Positions 44,719 through 56,207 are shown, numbered from the stretch's first letter. The stretch: DNA of 64,000 nucleotides from Calliopum simillimum (GCA_951812925.1 OX638370.1:42721948-42785947); one strand, 5' to 3'. The notes: generated from the letters alone by a model not told the origin. Translations and numbers: made by a program.

Positions 44719-47162
44719 TTACAAGATATTATTTAGTAATAACTTTAAAGCAGTTTTCGAACAAGAAAAATCAATACTAAAATTAAGATTTAATTCATTT
44801 AATATTTTTAAAACTCTAGATAAAAGAGAATTAGAAGTAGAGTAGAACGGGGTAATGTCGTGCAGGGGGTAATGTCGTGCAGGGGGTAATGTCGTGCACT
44901 GGCTGTTTAGGTCCAAAGAATTGAATGATTTACCAACTGTTCGTAAGGTAGGAACCTGCTGACCTACTGAGCTTATGCATATAATACTAGCAATTTTCAC
45001 CAGTTCGTCTCTACAGAGTAACCTTTTTTTCAAAACGCTCGCTTTCGGGACGATAAAAGTGTTTTTTTATCGGGTCAGAAAAATAATTTTCCTTCAGGGA
45101 AACTATACCAGGTAAGCGTTTTCTAAAACGAAATATCCTGGCCAAGAAAAGAAGTATTTGGTTTTCGAAAAAAATTTTGGGCTTCACCGAGTTATCGAAG
45201 TTGACCTTTAAAACGACCATTGGGATAATGTCGTGCACATTCACTTACACAAACACAATTTCTCGCTACACAAATGTTGTTACACATAGATGTAACCAAT
45301 GAAATTATCTTTCGATCGGATGCTTACTCGTTGCATTCGCTTGAGATGTACGGCTTTACGAGCATGTCAAAGTTGAATGCACGACATTGCCCCGTTCTAC
45401 TCTACACAACATATTATGTACTTCACACTTGTATAATAATGAATAAATACATGATAATGCTAAATCTCCACTAATAGAACCACTACCTATCATTTCTCAC
45501 ACATTTCGGTACCTTTACTATACTCCGAAAACAATGCACGACATTACCCCACAATTTTTGAGGGGGGTAATGTCGTGCACATTTTTTTTTTCTTCACTTA
45601 CACAAACACAATTTCTCGCTACACAAATGTTGTTACACATGGATGTAACCAATGAAATTATCTTTCGATCGGATGCTTACTCGTCGCATTCGCTTGAGAT
45701 GTACGGCTTTACGAGCATGTCAAAGTTGAGTGCACGACATTTCCCCGTTCTACTCTATAATTTGTTTGAGCAAAATCAAGACGAAAAATATCATGATTTC
45801 CTAATGTTCTTGATGGTATATTTAATTGGATCGTAGCTTACAACATCGGAAAATCAATCGAACCAGAAACAATATCATGGACCATAACTAAGCCAATCAA
45901 AAGGCAACGGGAATTGCAAAAATTAGGTCAAAATTAAGGGAACGCATAGCAAGTTTTGTGAAAGATTTTTGCACCCTTTCAATACTGCCCTCATGCAAGT
46001 CATAATACGGGTTCCAAATAATAGCAGTATTCTTTAACTTTGACCTAACAAGACTACTATACAAGGTTTTTAGGGTATAGGGATCCTTAAAGGAAGAACT
46101 ATTACGCCTTTAAAAGGCCAGCATAGAGTATGCTTAATGAACGAAAACTTAGAGTCAAAAACAACTTCTAAATCTTTAGTTTGGGTAAGAGGTAGAAGTG
46201 AAGCATTAGACAAATTATACTTGGAGGAGATAAGGCTATTTGATTTAAAAAAAGATACGGAGACACATTTAATCAAATTTAACATGAGCAAATTATTAGA
46301 ATACCACATATGAAGTTTGGACAGTTCAATCTGAAGAGTTTCAGTATCTGCAACGTTTTTTATTTTCATAAAAATTTTTAAATCATTGGCAAACAATAAA
46401 CAATTACAATACTTAAGAACAGACGCAATATCATTTATGAAAATGGTTAACAATAACGGGCCAAGTACACTTCCTTGAGGAACACCAGAAGTTGCGCAAA
46501 AAATGGAGGACTTCACACTATTGAAAGCTACAATTAACATACGATTATTTAAATAAGATTTTAACCAATTCAAAAACTAGAGTGAAATCACAATAATTCA
46601 CATTTTTTCATAAGTAGAGCATAAGACACCTTATCAAATGCTTACGCAAAGTCAGTATATATGACATCTACTTGACAGCCTTCAAGGAAAGCAGAAATAC
46701 AAAATTCACTAAATAACAACAAATTTGTAATATTCGATCTGCCAGGGACAAACCATGCTGAAAAGGTGAAATGATATTCTTAACCGCGAAAAACATTTTG
46801 TCTTTTACTAGGGTCTCGAAATCCTCAGCCTTGTTACTAATAGCATGATTAACTGGAGTACGAGTACGGGAACAGATTATCTGGAGTACGAGTACGGGAC
46901 GAAGGGAATATTCTGAGCTGTTTTTTAAAACAATATTTTCAAAAGTTAGTTTTGACAAAGTTTTTTCCTTTTCTTTAGTTATAGCACTTTTAGCATAATC
47001 GAAATTCAAATTTCTTTTTTCTTCTTTTTCAATGGTTAAAGAAACCAATTTAGCTTTCACTTCTTTTACTTCTTCTGACAAGTTTGAAATTAACGCAATA
47101 ATATTTTCACCGACACAATTTAGGCATCTATTTTTACAATTAACACAAAACAAATCAGGCAT
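44719..47162 (-). pseudogene. LINE relic: ORF1-like N-terminus fused to reverse transcriptase, interrupted by a MITE
   Basis: From ATG at 47162: a Cys-rich start CVNCKNRCLNCVGEN, a Lys/Glu-rich probable coiled coil, then an abrupt switch to reverse transcriptase sequence (MFFAVKNIISPFQHG). Frames then change: DVIYTDFAKAFDKV (palm motif A), SGVPQGSVLGPLLLTIFIND, and FANDLKIF where FADDLKIF is expected, so the second catalytic Asp is Asn. After NLIKCVSVSFFKS come LYSSLVRSKLKNTAIIWNPY, RVQKSFTKLAMR and LDFAQTNY, and then element S (44840-45755). Beyond S the frame resumes at SNSLLSRVLKILNELNLNF and ends NNIL, stop, at 44719. An internal deletion has joined ORF1-like and RT parts. Inactive. Confidence 0.85.
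44840..45755. mobile_element. MITE S, TA target duplication, eight copies of a 16-bp box
   Basis: Ends GAGTAGAACGGGGTAATGTC and complement, with TA on both sides (44838-44839, 45756-45757). Removing S and one TA restores the reading frame of the surrounding LINE, so the insertion point is firm. GGGGTAATGTCGTGCA or a close variant occurs eight times: three in tandem at 44849-44898, then near 45226, 45373 (inverted), 45532 (inverted), 45564 and 45730 (inverted). A block of about 165 bp (45238-45405) is repeated directly at 45594-45758 with about 97% identity, each copy ending in the terminal sequence, so S is a duplicated or tandem form of a smaller element. TA duplication suggests Tc1/mariner origin. 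No transposase. Confidence 0.88.
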
Positions 47163-47204
47163 TTTTAAAACACGACATCCGCTAGCAATAAGTGTTAGTC
47201 AAAG

Positions 47205-47373
47205 AAGGCTGCAGTAAGAACAACGTGGGTTCGAACCCAGCCCGGGTGATTTTTTTTTTTTGTATTTTTGCTTTATTTTTTTTTTATTAAAATATTTTTT
47301 TAAACCTTTTTTTATTTCACTTTTCTATTTTCCTTTCTCTTATTAATTTACTTTTGCTAAATTGAATTGAAAC
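47205..47373 (+). repeat. Dispersed repeat with tRNA-like B box, right copy
   Basis: AAGGCTGCAGTAAGAACAAC, then GGGTTCGAACCCAGCCCGGG (B-box and T-arm-like), then a T-rich tail shared with the copy at 44490-44634. It has the same orientation as that copy and the two bracket the LINE relic. No A box is evident, so it is not a tRNA gene. Confidence 0.5.
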
Positions 47374-47484
47374 TGATTGCACAATGATTCTATGTAAGGT
47401 TGTTGGATCATTCGAATGTCAAATTCTGTTTGGACAACATTTGCTTAAAATACAAATTTAATGCCTCTTCATATCATCGGGCAT
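47374..47484. other. Spacer
   Basis: AT-rich link between two tRNA-like repeats; nothing recognised. Confidence 0.3.
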
Positions 47485-47610
47485 TGGTGTAGCGGTCTAA
47501 AGAGTTGGTAAATGTAAGTAAAAATAATCTGTTTCTATCTATCAAACGGGACGGTTGTGGATTCAAATCCTGGTGCGGCCAATTTTTTTCTTCTTTTTTA
47601 ATTTTATTGA
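47485..47610 (+). repeat. tRNA-derived SINE-like sequence
   Basis: TGGTGTAGCGGTCTAAAG resembles a pol III A box and D arm; GGATTCAAATCCTGG resembles a B box and T arm, about 60 bp later, ending GTGCGGCCA followed by a T-run. The putative acceptor ends (GGCATTG and GTGCGGCC) do not pair beyond three bases, so it is a tRNA-like relic or SINE head and not a functional tRNA. Confidence 0.45.
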
Positions 47611-48830
47611 AAAAACGCTGTCGCCCCCCAGTACAAACTTGAACAATGGCGAAATTCTAGCAAAATCCACAAATTTTCAGAGTTAATTAAAAAAACCGCT
47701 TCTGTAATATTTTTTGAGGCGGTTCAGTGATTTTTTTGGTTTTCAGGATCTTTAACATGAGTCCTTAGACGTAAGAAAAACCACATCCCGTTGATGTGTC
47801 TGATTCGCTAAATTCAGTGCACCATCCTCGAAAAATGATTTTTGAAGATATTGAGGAAGGCGATCAAAAAAAGTCACATACGTAGGCTGAAAAATGATTC
47901 TAATATATCTAAAATTGATAATTCTTGGTTCTAAATATGGTGCCACATATTTGTTTTTTCAAAAAAGTCACATTTGCTGAGATTTCATCTTCGGCATCCC
48001 CTGAGTCGTTTTAGCCATGTCTATCTGTCTGTCCGTTTTATCAAAATTTTTCAAAATTTATATCAAGCCAAATATAGCATCCTTACCAGTTATATTTTGA
48101 AAAGATTTCGGATCATTTTGATGTTTCATTTGTAACTACTGTTAACGTCCTAGCAGAAGAGTAATGTCCGCTATTTTATTTAGCTGTCGTTTAACAAGAG
48201 AAAAAACAGTTTATATGTTATGTCTGTTTCTTATGAGCGATTACCTGTTTTTCGATGTTGATGGCTAAGTAACTACTATTTTTTTTCTATTGTCTTGTTT
48301 TTCATATTGTCTCAACTCTTCAGCTAGTGCTTATGAGGAATAAGATAAAATTATGCTATATTTGTAATCGCTAATGGCCTTCAAAAGAATTAAAACCAAA
48401 CATTTCCCAAGACTAAAGCTGATTAGGTACGTGTATGGGAACAAATTTCGTCTGGTGGATCATCTTTCCCACCTAGTTGGAATAATACCAAAGCGGTTGT
48501 ACCGAAATAGTATTCTTCAAATTGATTGGGGTATGGGGCAGTCATGACATTTGAACCAATTTGATAAGAGTTGTCACCTTTAGAAAACAGAAGAATTGAA
48601 GGAAACTTTTCTTTACAATTTATTTTTTTTTTAAATTCTGATATGATGTCATTGGTAATAATGTTTTGTTTTTTATCGCTTCATTTATTATGTTTTTAAC
48701 GTTTTTATGACATAACTGTTTACTTTTTAATTATTTCAATTAATTTAAATTAGGAATTAAATATATAATTATGAAATTCTTGTTTTATTTTGCTTTTATT
48801 TTATTTATTTAATTTTTCTTTTCATTTCAG
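47611..48830. other. Intron-like DNA with a DINE-like trace
   Basis: At 47995-48035, GAGTCGTTTTAGCCATGTCT and ATCTGTCTGTCCG match the reverse complement of the ACAGACGGACATGGCT box of DINE-1-like repeats. Otherwise AT-rich and without ORFs of note. Confidence 0.4.
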
Positions 48831-48848
48831 CCAAATATATTTTTGAAG
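48831..48848 (+). CDS. Possible 18-nt microexon
   Basis: TTTTCTTTTCATTTCAG precedes and GTATGT follows the 18 bases CCAAATATATTTTTGAAG. Joined in phase to the exon ending at 41835, it would add AKYIF and Glu after EEEN and keep the phase. Both splice sites are good, but such pairs arise by chance in AT-rich DNA and no further exon was found downstream in the window. Confidence 0.22.
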
Positions 48849-50547
48849 GTATGTGGTTTTATATTTTTGTTTTATTTTCTAATCAATTTTATTATCTTTT
48901 CATAGGACATTTTTTTATAATATGTATATTATTGTACTTTCATATGAAAAAAGTATTTTCTGAAGAATTTACGAATCTCCTTCTTAATTTGAATACTTTC
49001 TTTATCTGCTTAAAACTTAAGAAACCCAAAATCTTTAAGAATTCTTGGAAAATTTCACAAGTTACCTGGAACAACCATATTTAAGTGTGTTACAAGACAT
49101 CAACAGTAAAACCAAAAAAAAAACAGCCACTGAACAGACATAAAAACCAAGAAATTCAAACAAACCCTAAAAAAGAAGCTCTAAAAGTCAACAAAACAAA
49201 GGCAACAGTACGAAAAAGCACAGAAAAGTAAAAATCTACTTCATAAAGGCAGAGAGAATACGGCAAAAAGTAATCACAAAGTCCCAAACCAAACAATTTT
49301 ATTTTGGCCAAACTTAAGCCAAAAGTAAGAAGGTACATATAAAATTCTTCTCCCAAGTTTGAGCACTGGAAAACTTCTAACAACTTCTAAGGCGGGCCTC
49401 CTCTATAATTCCGTGTAAAACCAAAAAAAAAAAAAAGAGAAGAAGATCTAGAAACTTAAGTTAACAGCCTGCTTGTTGGCCATAGTTTTTGATGACAACC
49501 AATGGTTTCCCAAGCGATAAAGCGGCGCGAAAAATACAAAAAAAAAGATAAAAGAAGAGAAAACAAAAACGTAAAGAAATGACAACAAAGAAATGCTAGC
49601 AATACAAAAAGTAGAGACAAAATTTGATGCGCTTTTTTGTTTTTTTCTTTTTGTTTTCCATCTGGTATAACTGTCAAACTTGAAAGGACATACAAGGATA
49701 ACAAAATCAAATGCAAAAAAAAAAAAGAATAAAAATCATACAAAATGTTGACAACAGTTTTTTATATTTTTTCTGTTTGTTTCCATGTCTTTTACACTGT
49801 TTATCAAAATTTATTCGTATAATCAAAGTCATTTATAAATTGAGGGATATAGAAACAAAATGAGTAATCTCCACTTTTTTCATGTGTCTGATAATTTGAT
49901 GAAAGCTGGTGATTAGTCTAAATAGCAAAACCAAAAACGTCTACATAAAGCCAATAAAAATTTATGATCAACTGTCCAATGGACAATAGCCTTTGTTTTG
50001 ACTTTTAAGCTACTGTGGGAAAATTTCTTAATGCTCCGCCAAAAAAAAAATATTGTTGGCTGTTAATGGACCTGTAAAGAATTGTCAAGCATTAGAAAGA
50101 TCTTTAAATCAAATACGATTATTGTACAAAATCCACCAAAAAAGAATATTTATTTTGACTTTTTTATTGGTTTTGGCATTACACGAAACCAAGTACCCAA
50201 TTTCATCAAAATTACCTAGGCATGGAATGGATGCATATGACTATTTCAAATGCAGCAATATCCACTTGATTGAATCTAACATGCCTCTATTTTTTTGTTA
50301 GTTTTTGAGTTGAACTTTACACAACAATGAAAAATCTAATGTTGTGTTAATCGGCGTTGCTGAACACTACATATTGGTTTAATATAAATTTTCATTTCAA
50401 AATATCATTCTACAGAAATAGTACAGGCAAAAAAAATCACCTAAATATTCTAAAAAATCAAGATTGGCTTGTAAGTGTTAAACTCAGAGTTTTTCTCAAA
50501 AAATATCAGTTTTGAAAGTATGCTCATCATAAGCATACCAGTCCTAT
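48849..50547. other. AT-rich DNA, no gene
   Basis: ORFs at 48851-49084, 49156-49383 and 49456-49743 are compositional (A-rich or T-rich strands) and show no domains. No repeats with clear ends. Confidence 0.35.
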
Positions 50548-52610
50548 CGTGTTTTAAATAAAAAGTGCTACTTAGCACCCAAAATGTTTTTTCGGAAAAT
50601 GGTTAAGACTGACTCTAAGATGAAACATATATTGAACCATACTTTTTCAATCCATGGCCGAAAAACCTATTTTTTAGCTCTGTACCAAAAGCTAAACAAA
50701 AGCTTGACTAAAACGGATACAATAAATTAGTATGTAAAAAGTTTTCTGGCCGTCTGTAGATTAAAAACCATAAACCGAAAAACCCTATCTGATATCGTTT
50801 ACGAAATATTGCATTTTTACTTATTTTTTTGACTTTCTATCAAAAAATTTAGTTTTTACGTACTAAAAAAATAATGGTCAGATTTAAAAATTGATTTTAA
50901 TTTTATAATTTTTTAATAATTCTCTGTTGAAAATGATTGAGTACGCATTTTTTAATTTTTCATTTTGGTAAAAATTAACAAGGTTATGATTTTTAAAGTT
51001 TAATGGTTTGGGAAAAAACTTTTTTTTGTAATGCATTTATCTCAGAAACTATTAGCTAAAGGGAAAAATTGGTCATAATGTCAGATGAAAATGTAACTGA
51101 GTTTTTGAAATATTAAAAAAAAATTTTTTTAACTAAAATTAATAATGGTAAATTTGTAACAAAGAAAATACAATAATTTGTTTTTTTTTTATGTTGGTGT
51201 CTTTTTATTTTGCTTGATTTTTAATTTTACTCTGTTAAAATATCTGTTAAATTTGGAGTGGAACTCGTATTACTTCTTCACATGTATCAATTTTCCGATC
51301 ATAAGTTCATCCAATTTCATCTCAGAGACGACATAATATGTTTCGATGTTTCGATACTTGATTCAGCATTTATCATTGCTTCTTATTCTATAAATGCCAT
51401 CATAATGTTGAATCAAGTAAATCAAACCATATTACGTCGCCTTTTAGATGAAACTGGATAATTGTTAGATCGAAAAATCAGTATATCTCAAGATGAACGG
51501 ATATTTAAACAGAATTTAATGAAGAATTCATGCTAAAAAATTAAGCAAAATAATAAGACACCAGCATAAAAAAAAAAAAAATATTTTTTTTTTATAACAA
51601 GCTTAATATTATTAATTTTAGTTGAAAATAATTTTTTTTAAATATTTCAAAAATTCAGTTAGTTATCTACATATTACATTATGACCAATTTTTCCCTATA
51701 GCTAATAGTTTCTGAGATATGTAAATGCTTTACAAAAGAAAGGTTTTTTCTAAACCATGAAACTTTAAAGAATCGTAACTTCATTTTAATTTTCACCAAA
51801 ACAAAAAACTAAAAAATATGTGCTCGATAATTTTCAATAGAAAATTATTAAAAAATTATAAAATTAAAATCAATTTTAAAAGTGTAATTTTCACGAATAC
51901 TACCCCATATATAAAAACAAAATTATTCAGTTCCAATTTATTTTTTGATGCTGACCCGAATCTGTTCTCGAAATTGCTCTATCACTGGATTTTAGGATTT
52001 TCTAACCTAAAATTTTGACATGTACGTTTTTTCAAAACTTTTGATGTTATACAACAAGACCAGGTAATTGTTCGTCATAAAACTCGGTTTTTAAAAGCAA
52101 AATTCTTTTCCTTCAAAACTGAATTTAATTTATATTGATATCTTTATTTTCCTCCGAAATATCCTATCCCAAGAAAAGTCCAAAAAATGCACCTGGTCCT
52201 GTTATGTATCCTCAAAATTGGTGAAAAAACCATACATGTCAAAATTTCAGATTAGAATATCTCAAAATAAAGAAGTGATAGAGCAATTTCGAGACCGGAC
52301 TCGGACTAAGCATCAAAAAATATATTGGAACTCTATTTTGGTTTCCTTTTATTGACTATTATTTTTTTAGTACGGAAAAATTAAATTTAATATAAAGTCA
52401 AAAAAATAAGTTAAAATGAAATATAACCTTTTTTAAACTTTTTTTTTTTTTTTTGGTTTTGGTAAAGGGTTCAAAAATTGAGTTTTTGGCCATGGATTGA
52501 AAATGTACCGCTTTTAAAAAGGGCTACAAATGTTTCATCCTATAGTCATTTTAAACATTTTTCAGACAAAAAAATTTTGGGTGCAAGCATTTTTTTAAGA
52601 CAGGTGTGTA
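50548..52610. mobile_element. Giant palindrome K1 with an insertion in its right arm
   Basis: The left arm begins near ATCGTGTTTTAAATAAAAAG, CACCCAAAAT and CGGAAAATGG; the right arm mirrors this near 52480-52610. Pairing continues through CAATCCATGGCC, AGTACGTAAAAA-type and AAAATTATAAAATTAAAATC blocks to the centre. The core, 51191-51567, has ends ATGTTGGTGTCTTTTTATTT and complement and folds completely on itself. The right arm is split by a separate hairpin of about 410-470 bp (about 51885-52355). Total arm length without it is about 0.8 kb. Non-coding. Confidence 0.8.
51926..52338. mobile_element. Hairpin module inserted in K1
   Basis: Ends around CAGTTCCAATTTATTTTTTG and mirror, each arm with GATGCTGACCCGAATCTG or GATGCTTAGTCCGAGTCCGG followed by GGTCTCGAAATTGCTCTATC. 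The left arm of K1 shows the uninterrupted site, so this is an insertion. Closely related in order and wording to the loop hairpin of F and to element B. Confidence 0.75.
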
Positions 52611-53326
52611 GGACGTTTTGAAAAGAGCTACTGCTTCTCAATCATACAAGTAATTGTTGCTAAAACTGACGAAAACCTACCGTTTAGTTTCAATATTTTT
52701 TAGCACTTGGACATTTTTTTTCACCAAACTTAATGTAGAAGTCTGAAAAACTAGAAGAAAAATGCTTTTAAAATGAAAAACCGGAAAATGCGAATGATTT
52801 CCCCTCACTCCCGACAGCACTCAAAAACGTATAGATAGTACATAGTTTAAGACAAGGGAAAATTCTTGACACCGAATTTCTTCAACATATTTCTGGATAT
52901 ACCGATTTACGTACAAATCACTCAGTTAACCAATAGTTAAGCCGCCAAATGCCATTGGTTAACCAACAGTTGATGCTAAAGAAAATGAATCCTTATTATT
53001 TTTGCGAAAATTGTAAAAATGATAGGTATTGAAAAAAAATGAATCTGTCATTTTTCATTTTAAAAGCATTTTTGTTCTAGTTTTTAAGACTACTAAGTAC
53101 TTTAAGTTTGGTGAAAAAAATGTCCACTAAAATATATTGAAAATAAATGGTAGGTTTTCGTCAGCTTTAGCAACAATTGCTTGTATCATTGAGGAGCAGT
53201 AGTTCTTTTCAAAACGTCCTTCACACCTGTCTTATCGTGTTTTAAATAAAAAATGCTTGCACCCAAAATTTTTTTTCGGAAAAATTTTTAGAATGATTCC
53301 TAGGATGAAACATTTATAGCCCTTTT
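52518..53326. mobile_element. Palindrome K2, sharing an arm with K1
   Basis: AAAAAGGGCTACAAATGTTT at 52518 and its mirror ending near 53326 enclose arms of about 270 bp (GTAGGTTTTCGTCAGC/T-type, TTTTAAAATGAAAAA blocks) and a loop of about 240 bp. The left arm doubles as the end of K1, so the K1 end occurs three times in alternating orientation (50548, 52610, 53220). The loop has inverted GTTAACCAATAGTT and CATTGGTTAACCAA, and a related TTAACTAATGACTGTGAATC piece lies just outside at 53440-53520. Confidence 0.75.
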
Positions 53327-54545
53327 TATATATATGTATATCTGGTATATGTGTTGCTGGGCCAAAAGTTGTTTTACTCCTTTTTTCCCGTTGTTGCAAT
53401 AACGCTGATTGGAATATCTTTTTTCCAAGTACTTTTGTGAAAACTAACAATTAGTTAAGCTCTTGTCATCATTTTAGTTAACGAATTGGTTAACTAATGA
53501 CTGTGAATCCGGGCTTAACATTTTCAACCCTTAAGCTGTGCAAATTTTTTCCAATGTTTTTGTTTTTTTTTTTTTTTTTTGAAATTCGGGTTTATTTTTG
53601 CAGTATACTTTTATATGTTTTTCAAGAATTTGAATTCTTATTAGGTTCATTTGTTTTTCATACAGCCTTAGTGTATTCACACACATTTTTTCTAGTATAT
53701 ATTAGTTATTTTATTTATTTAAATATAATTTTACCTATTTGTTGCATTTGAAAAATAACTGTTGAACACAACATCAAAAAGTGTATCAGTGCGGAAAATT
53801 TTATGAAAATCGAATCAAAAAATGTGGAAATGCCGTTGTATGGAGTGACAGCACTGTGCGCCGTTTTTTGTTTAAAACATATATTTAAAATTTCTTTAAA
53901 AATTCTAGCTTGTTACCTGGTGTTTAAGCAAAAGCTTACGAGCATATTTAGGCAAGAACATTTTTTCTCTTATATTTTTTTTTTTTTTTTCAATTATTTC
54001 TTTTTTTTAAGTAAATATGAGGGCGCGTACTGGACGCGACAGCAGCAGGGACAACGTGGCATGTTATTTTGTTGTATTTTTTTTTTACTTCATAGTTATG
54101 TTTGTTGTTGTCCTTGCTGTTGCTGATAATTTTTATGTCATGTTTGGAAATAGGCTGTTGTCTATTGCCCTTTTTGCCATTTTATTTTTGTTTGATTTTG
54201 GTTTGTATACTTATTCATTTCATAGCATTACAAGGACATTTATCATATCTTTAAGTAGACAAGTTGAAGTAGCGATAGCAGTAAAAAGCATATCTAAGAA
54301 GTTAAATAAAAAAATAAAAAAAAAAAATGTAGAAAAATGATAAAATTATTTATTTTATTCATTTATTGTTAAATGAATATACATTTTCCATAGCGCAGAA
54401 ACATTACTTTTGTTATATTAAATATTAAGGTAAACAGATGACATAAACGAAAGAGCAGTGATAAAGTAAAATATTAGAAAATTAAATTATTGCTTTTGTT
54501 AATTAAATTATATGATTAATTTCGTAAGTTAAATGTAAAAACATT
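53327..54545. other. AT-rich DNA, no supported gene
   Basis: Overlapping plus-strand ORFs at 53803-54126 and 54017-54340 (107 codons each) have hydrophobic stretches but come from T-rich sequence; no domain, start context or splice signal supports them. Confidence 0.35.
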
Positions 54546-56207
54546 TTAAACCATTCCCCGCCAGCACTTGTTTTTATGAATTTGATGGTGAATATTTTTT
54601 TGAGGGGTAAAAGAAGGTTCCTAAATTCACATCCCGTTAGCTTTTTCAGTGACCACGCCCCATTTTTCCATGGTGCCCTGATGCCATATGGCATCACTGG
54701 CGGGAACCTCTTACTCTGAGTTTTCTTTAAAATTCTATTTTTTATGCATGCATACATTTATTTACATCTACTTACGTCGATCACATTCACCAACGTAATG
54801 AGCGATTCCATCAAAACGTGAATTTTAATCTATTCGATTAGTACCTTCCATACATTTATTATATGGTTCGACTGCCTTTAGACTTTCAACCTTTATAGCT
54901 TCCATTCTATTCTACAAAAGAGCGTAGCTATCGATTTTAGATCTCTCCCATGTGAAGTAGAAGCAACTAAAACGCAATTATTATCATTCAACTTTACAAT
55001 GGCGATGGCAAATTCCTTGTTTTCTGCAAATTTGATATGTCCTCTTTGTTTTTTTTTTTTTCATGATGTCTTTACAGGAAGTGGGCAGTTGTGTGGAATG
55101 CAATTTTGTCTTATTGTTCCCATTACATTGTAGCCTAGCCTTTGCAAATAATTTAAAACTGGGATTCCAGTTAATAAATTATCGAAGTAAAAGTGGAATA
55201 GGAGGGCACGAACGTCGTCAGGAAGGGCGTTGATCATTCGTAATAGAGCTGCCACAAAGTGAATACAACAATACTTTCCTCGGTGTATACTAAAGGACAC
55301 CAAATACCCTCCAAGAGTGTTCAGACACCATGCAATGTATCTAAATCGAAGAAGTTTGGTTCGAATAAACTGTTTGCCTAACAGCAGTCTGAGATACGGT
55401 GTCATGGACTTATCAAATGATGCTCAGGGTGAAAGGGATCAATGTGTTTTTTCAGTGTAAAGTGAATAAAACGGTTTATTTGATTGAAACTATTTCGAGA
55501 CATACCAGCAACAATCATAGCTTTAATGATCCAATAATCTTCACGAATAACTACAAGCATTGTAAACAAAGATAATTATAATCCCAGTAGTTAGATGCAT
55601 CCACAATCATTTACAGCACATCTTCATAAAAAAAGGCTTGACAAATTCATATGACACCCAGGCCCATTCACACGGGGTGGGTTTTCTTGGTGTTCAAACC
55701 CCCCCAGGTAAATATTTTCCCCACATAAATTATTTATGAATTGAATTATTGAAATAAATGGAAATTAATCTACCTCTAAACTTTTCATAAGCGGTTCCCG
55801 CCAGTGATGCCATATGGCACACTTAAAATAAATTCAGGCCTATCACTTAGTAAGGAACAACTAATGGAAAAATAAAAATGCACTTTAGAAACTACTGTAT
55901 TACTACTCTTCAATTTGGCATAGTTACTTTTTTCAAAATCGAAATACAAATAAATAATTTTTTGCAACTCGCCGACGTCTCGGTGCCATAATCGATTTTT
56001 TTCGAATAATTTTTCAATGATCACTTCTTCTCCACTCACGCTTAAAAAGCTGATGGAATATTAACGAGTGGAATGCATAGATCAAACATTTATACGTACA
56101 TAAAAAACAACAAGCCTGCGCGAAAAAGTTACAAAATGATTTTGGTGTACATTCGGGTAATGCGTTTTAGCTGTGCCGTATGGCGTCACTGGCGGGGAAT
56201 GTGTTAA
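54546..56207 (-). mobile_element. Degenerate piggyBac element with TTAA target sites
   Basis: TTAA at 54546-54549 and 56204-56207 flank ends ACCATTCCCCGCCAG and, mirrored, CACATTCCCCGCCAGTGACG. Sub-terminal inverted copies of GGTTCCCGCCAGTGATGCCA with TATGGCA lie at about 54679-54707 and 55794-55820. TTAA sites, termini starting with C-rich sequence and internal repeats are typical of piggyBac transposons. At 1.66 kb it is shorter than full-length relatives (usually about 2.4 kb), so there are internal deletions. Confidence 0.9.
54770..56039 (-). pseudogene. piggyBac transposase, broken
   Basis: On the minus strand, in order and in different frames: a start MSGEEVIIEKLFEKNRLWHR at 56039; KAMIVAGMSRNSFNQINRFI (the MSRNRF block); TPYLRLLLGKQFIRTKLLRF, then RYIAWCLNTLGGYLVSFSIH and HFYFDNLLTGIPVLNYLQRL with GTIRQNC (the DDE core region; FYFDN carries a conserved Asp); KRGHIKFAENKEFAIAIVKL; and YNKCMEGTNRID corresponding to YNxxMGGVDxxD. 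Numerous stops and frameshifts separate them. The C-terminal zinc-ribbon region is not recognisable. Confidence 0.88.

Noticed and set aside
47485..47610. Functional tRNA gene
   Set aside because: A-box and B-box-like text is present but the acceptor arms do not pair, so it is listed as a SINE-like relic.
51258..51461. 67-codon ORF
   Set aside because: Lies across the centre of a fully self-complementary palindrome; the open frame is a chance product.
54017..54340. 107-codon ORF with hydrophobic N-terminal half
   Set aside because: Derived from T-rich sequence, with no family resemblance or gene context; overlaps another ORF of the same kind.
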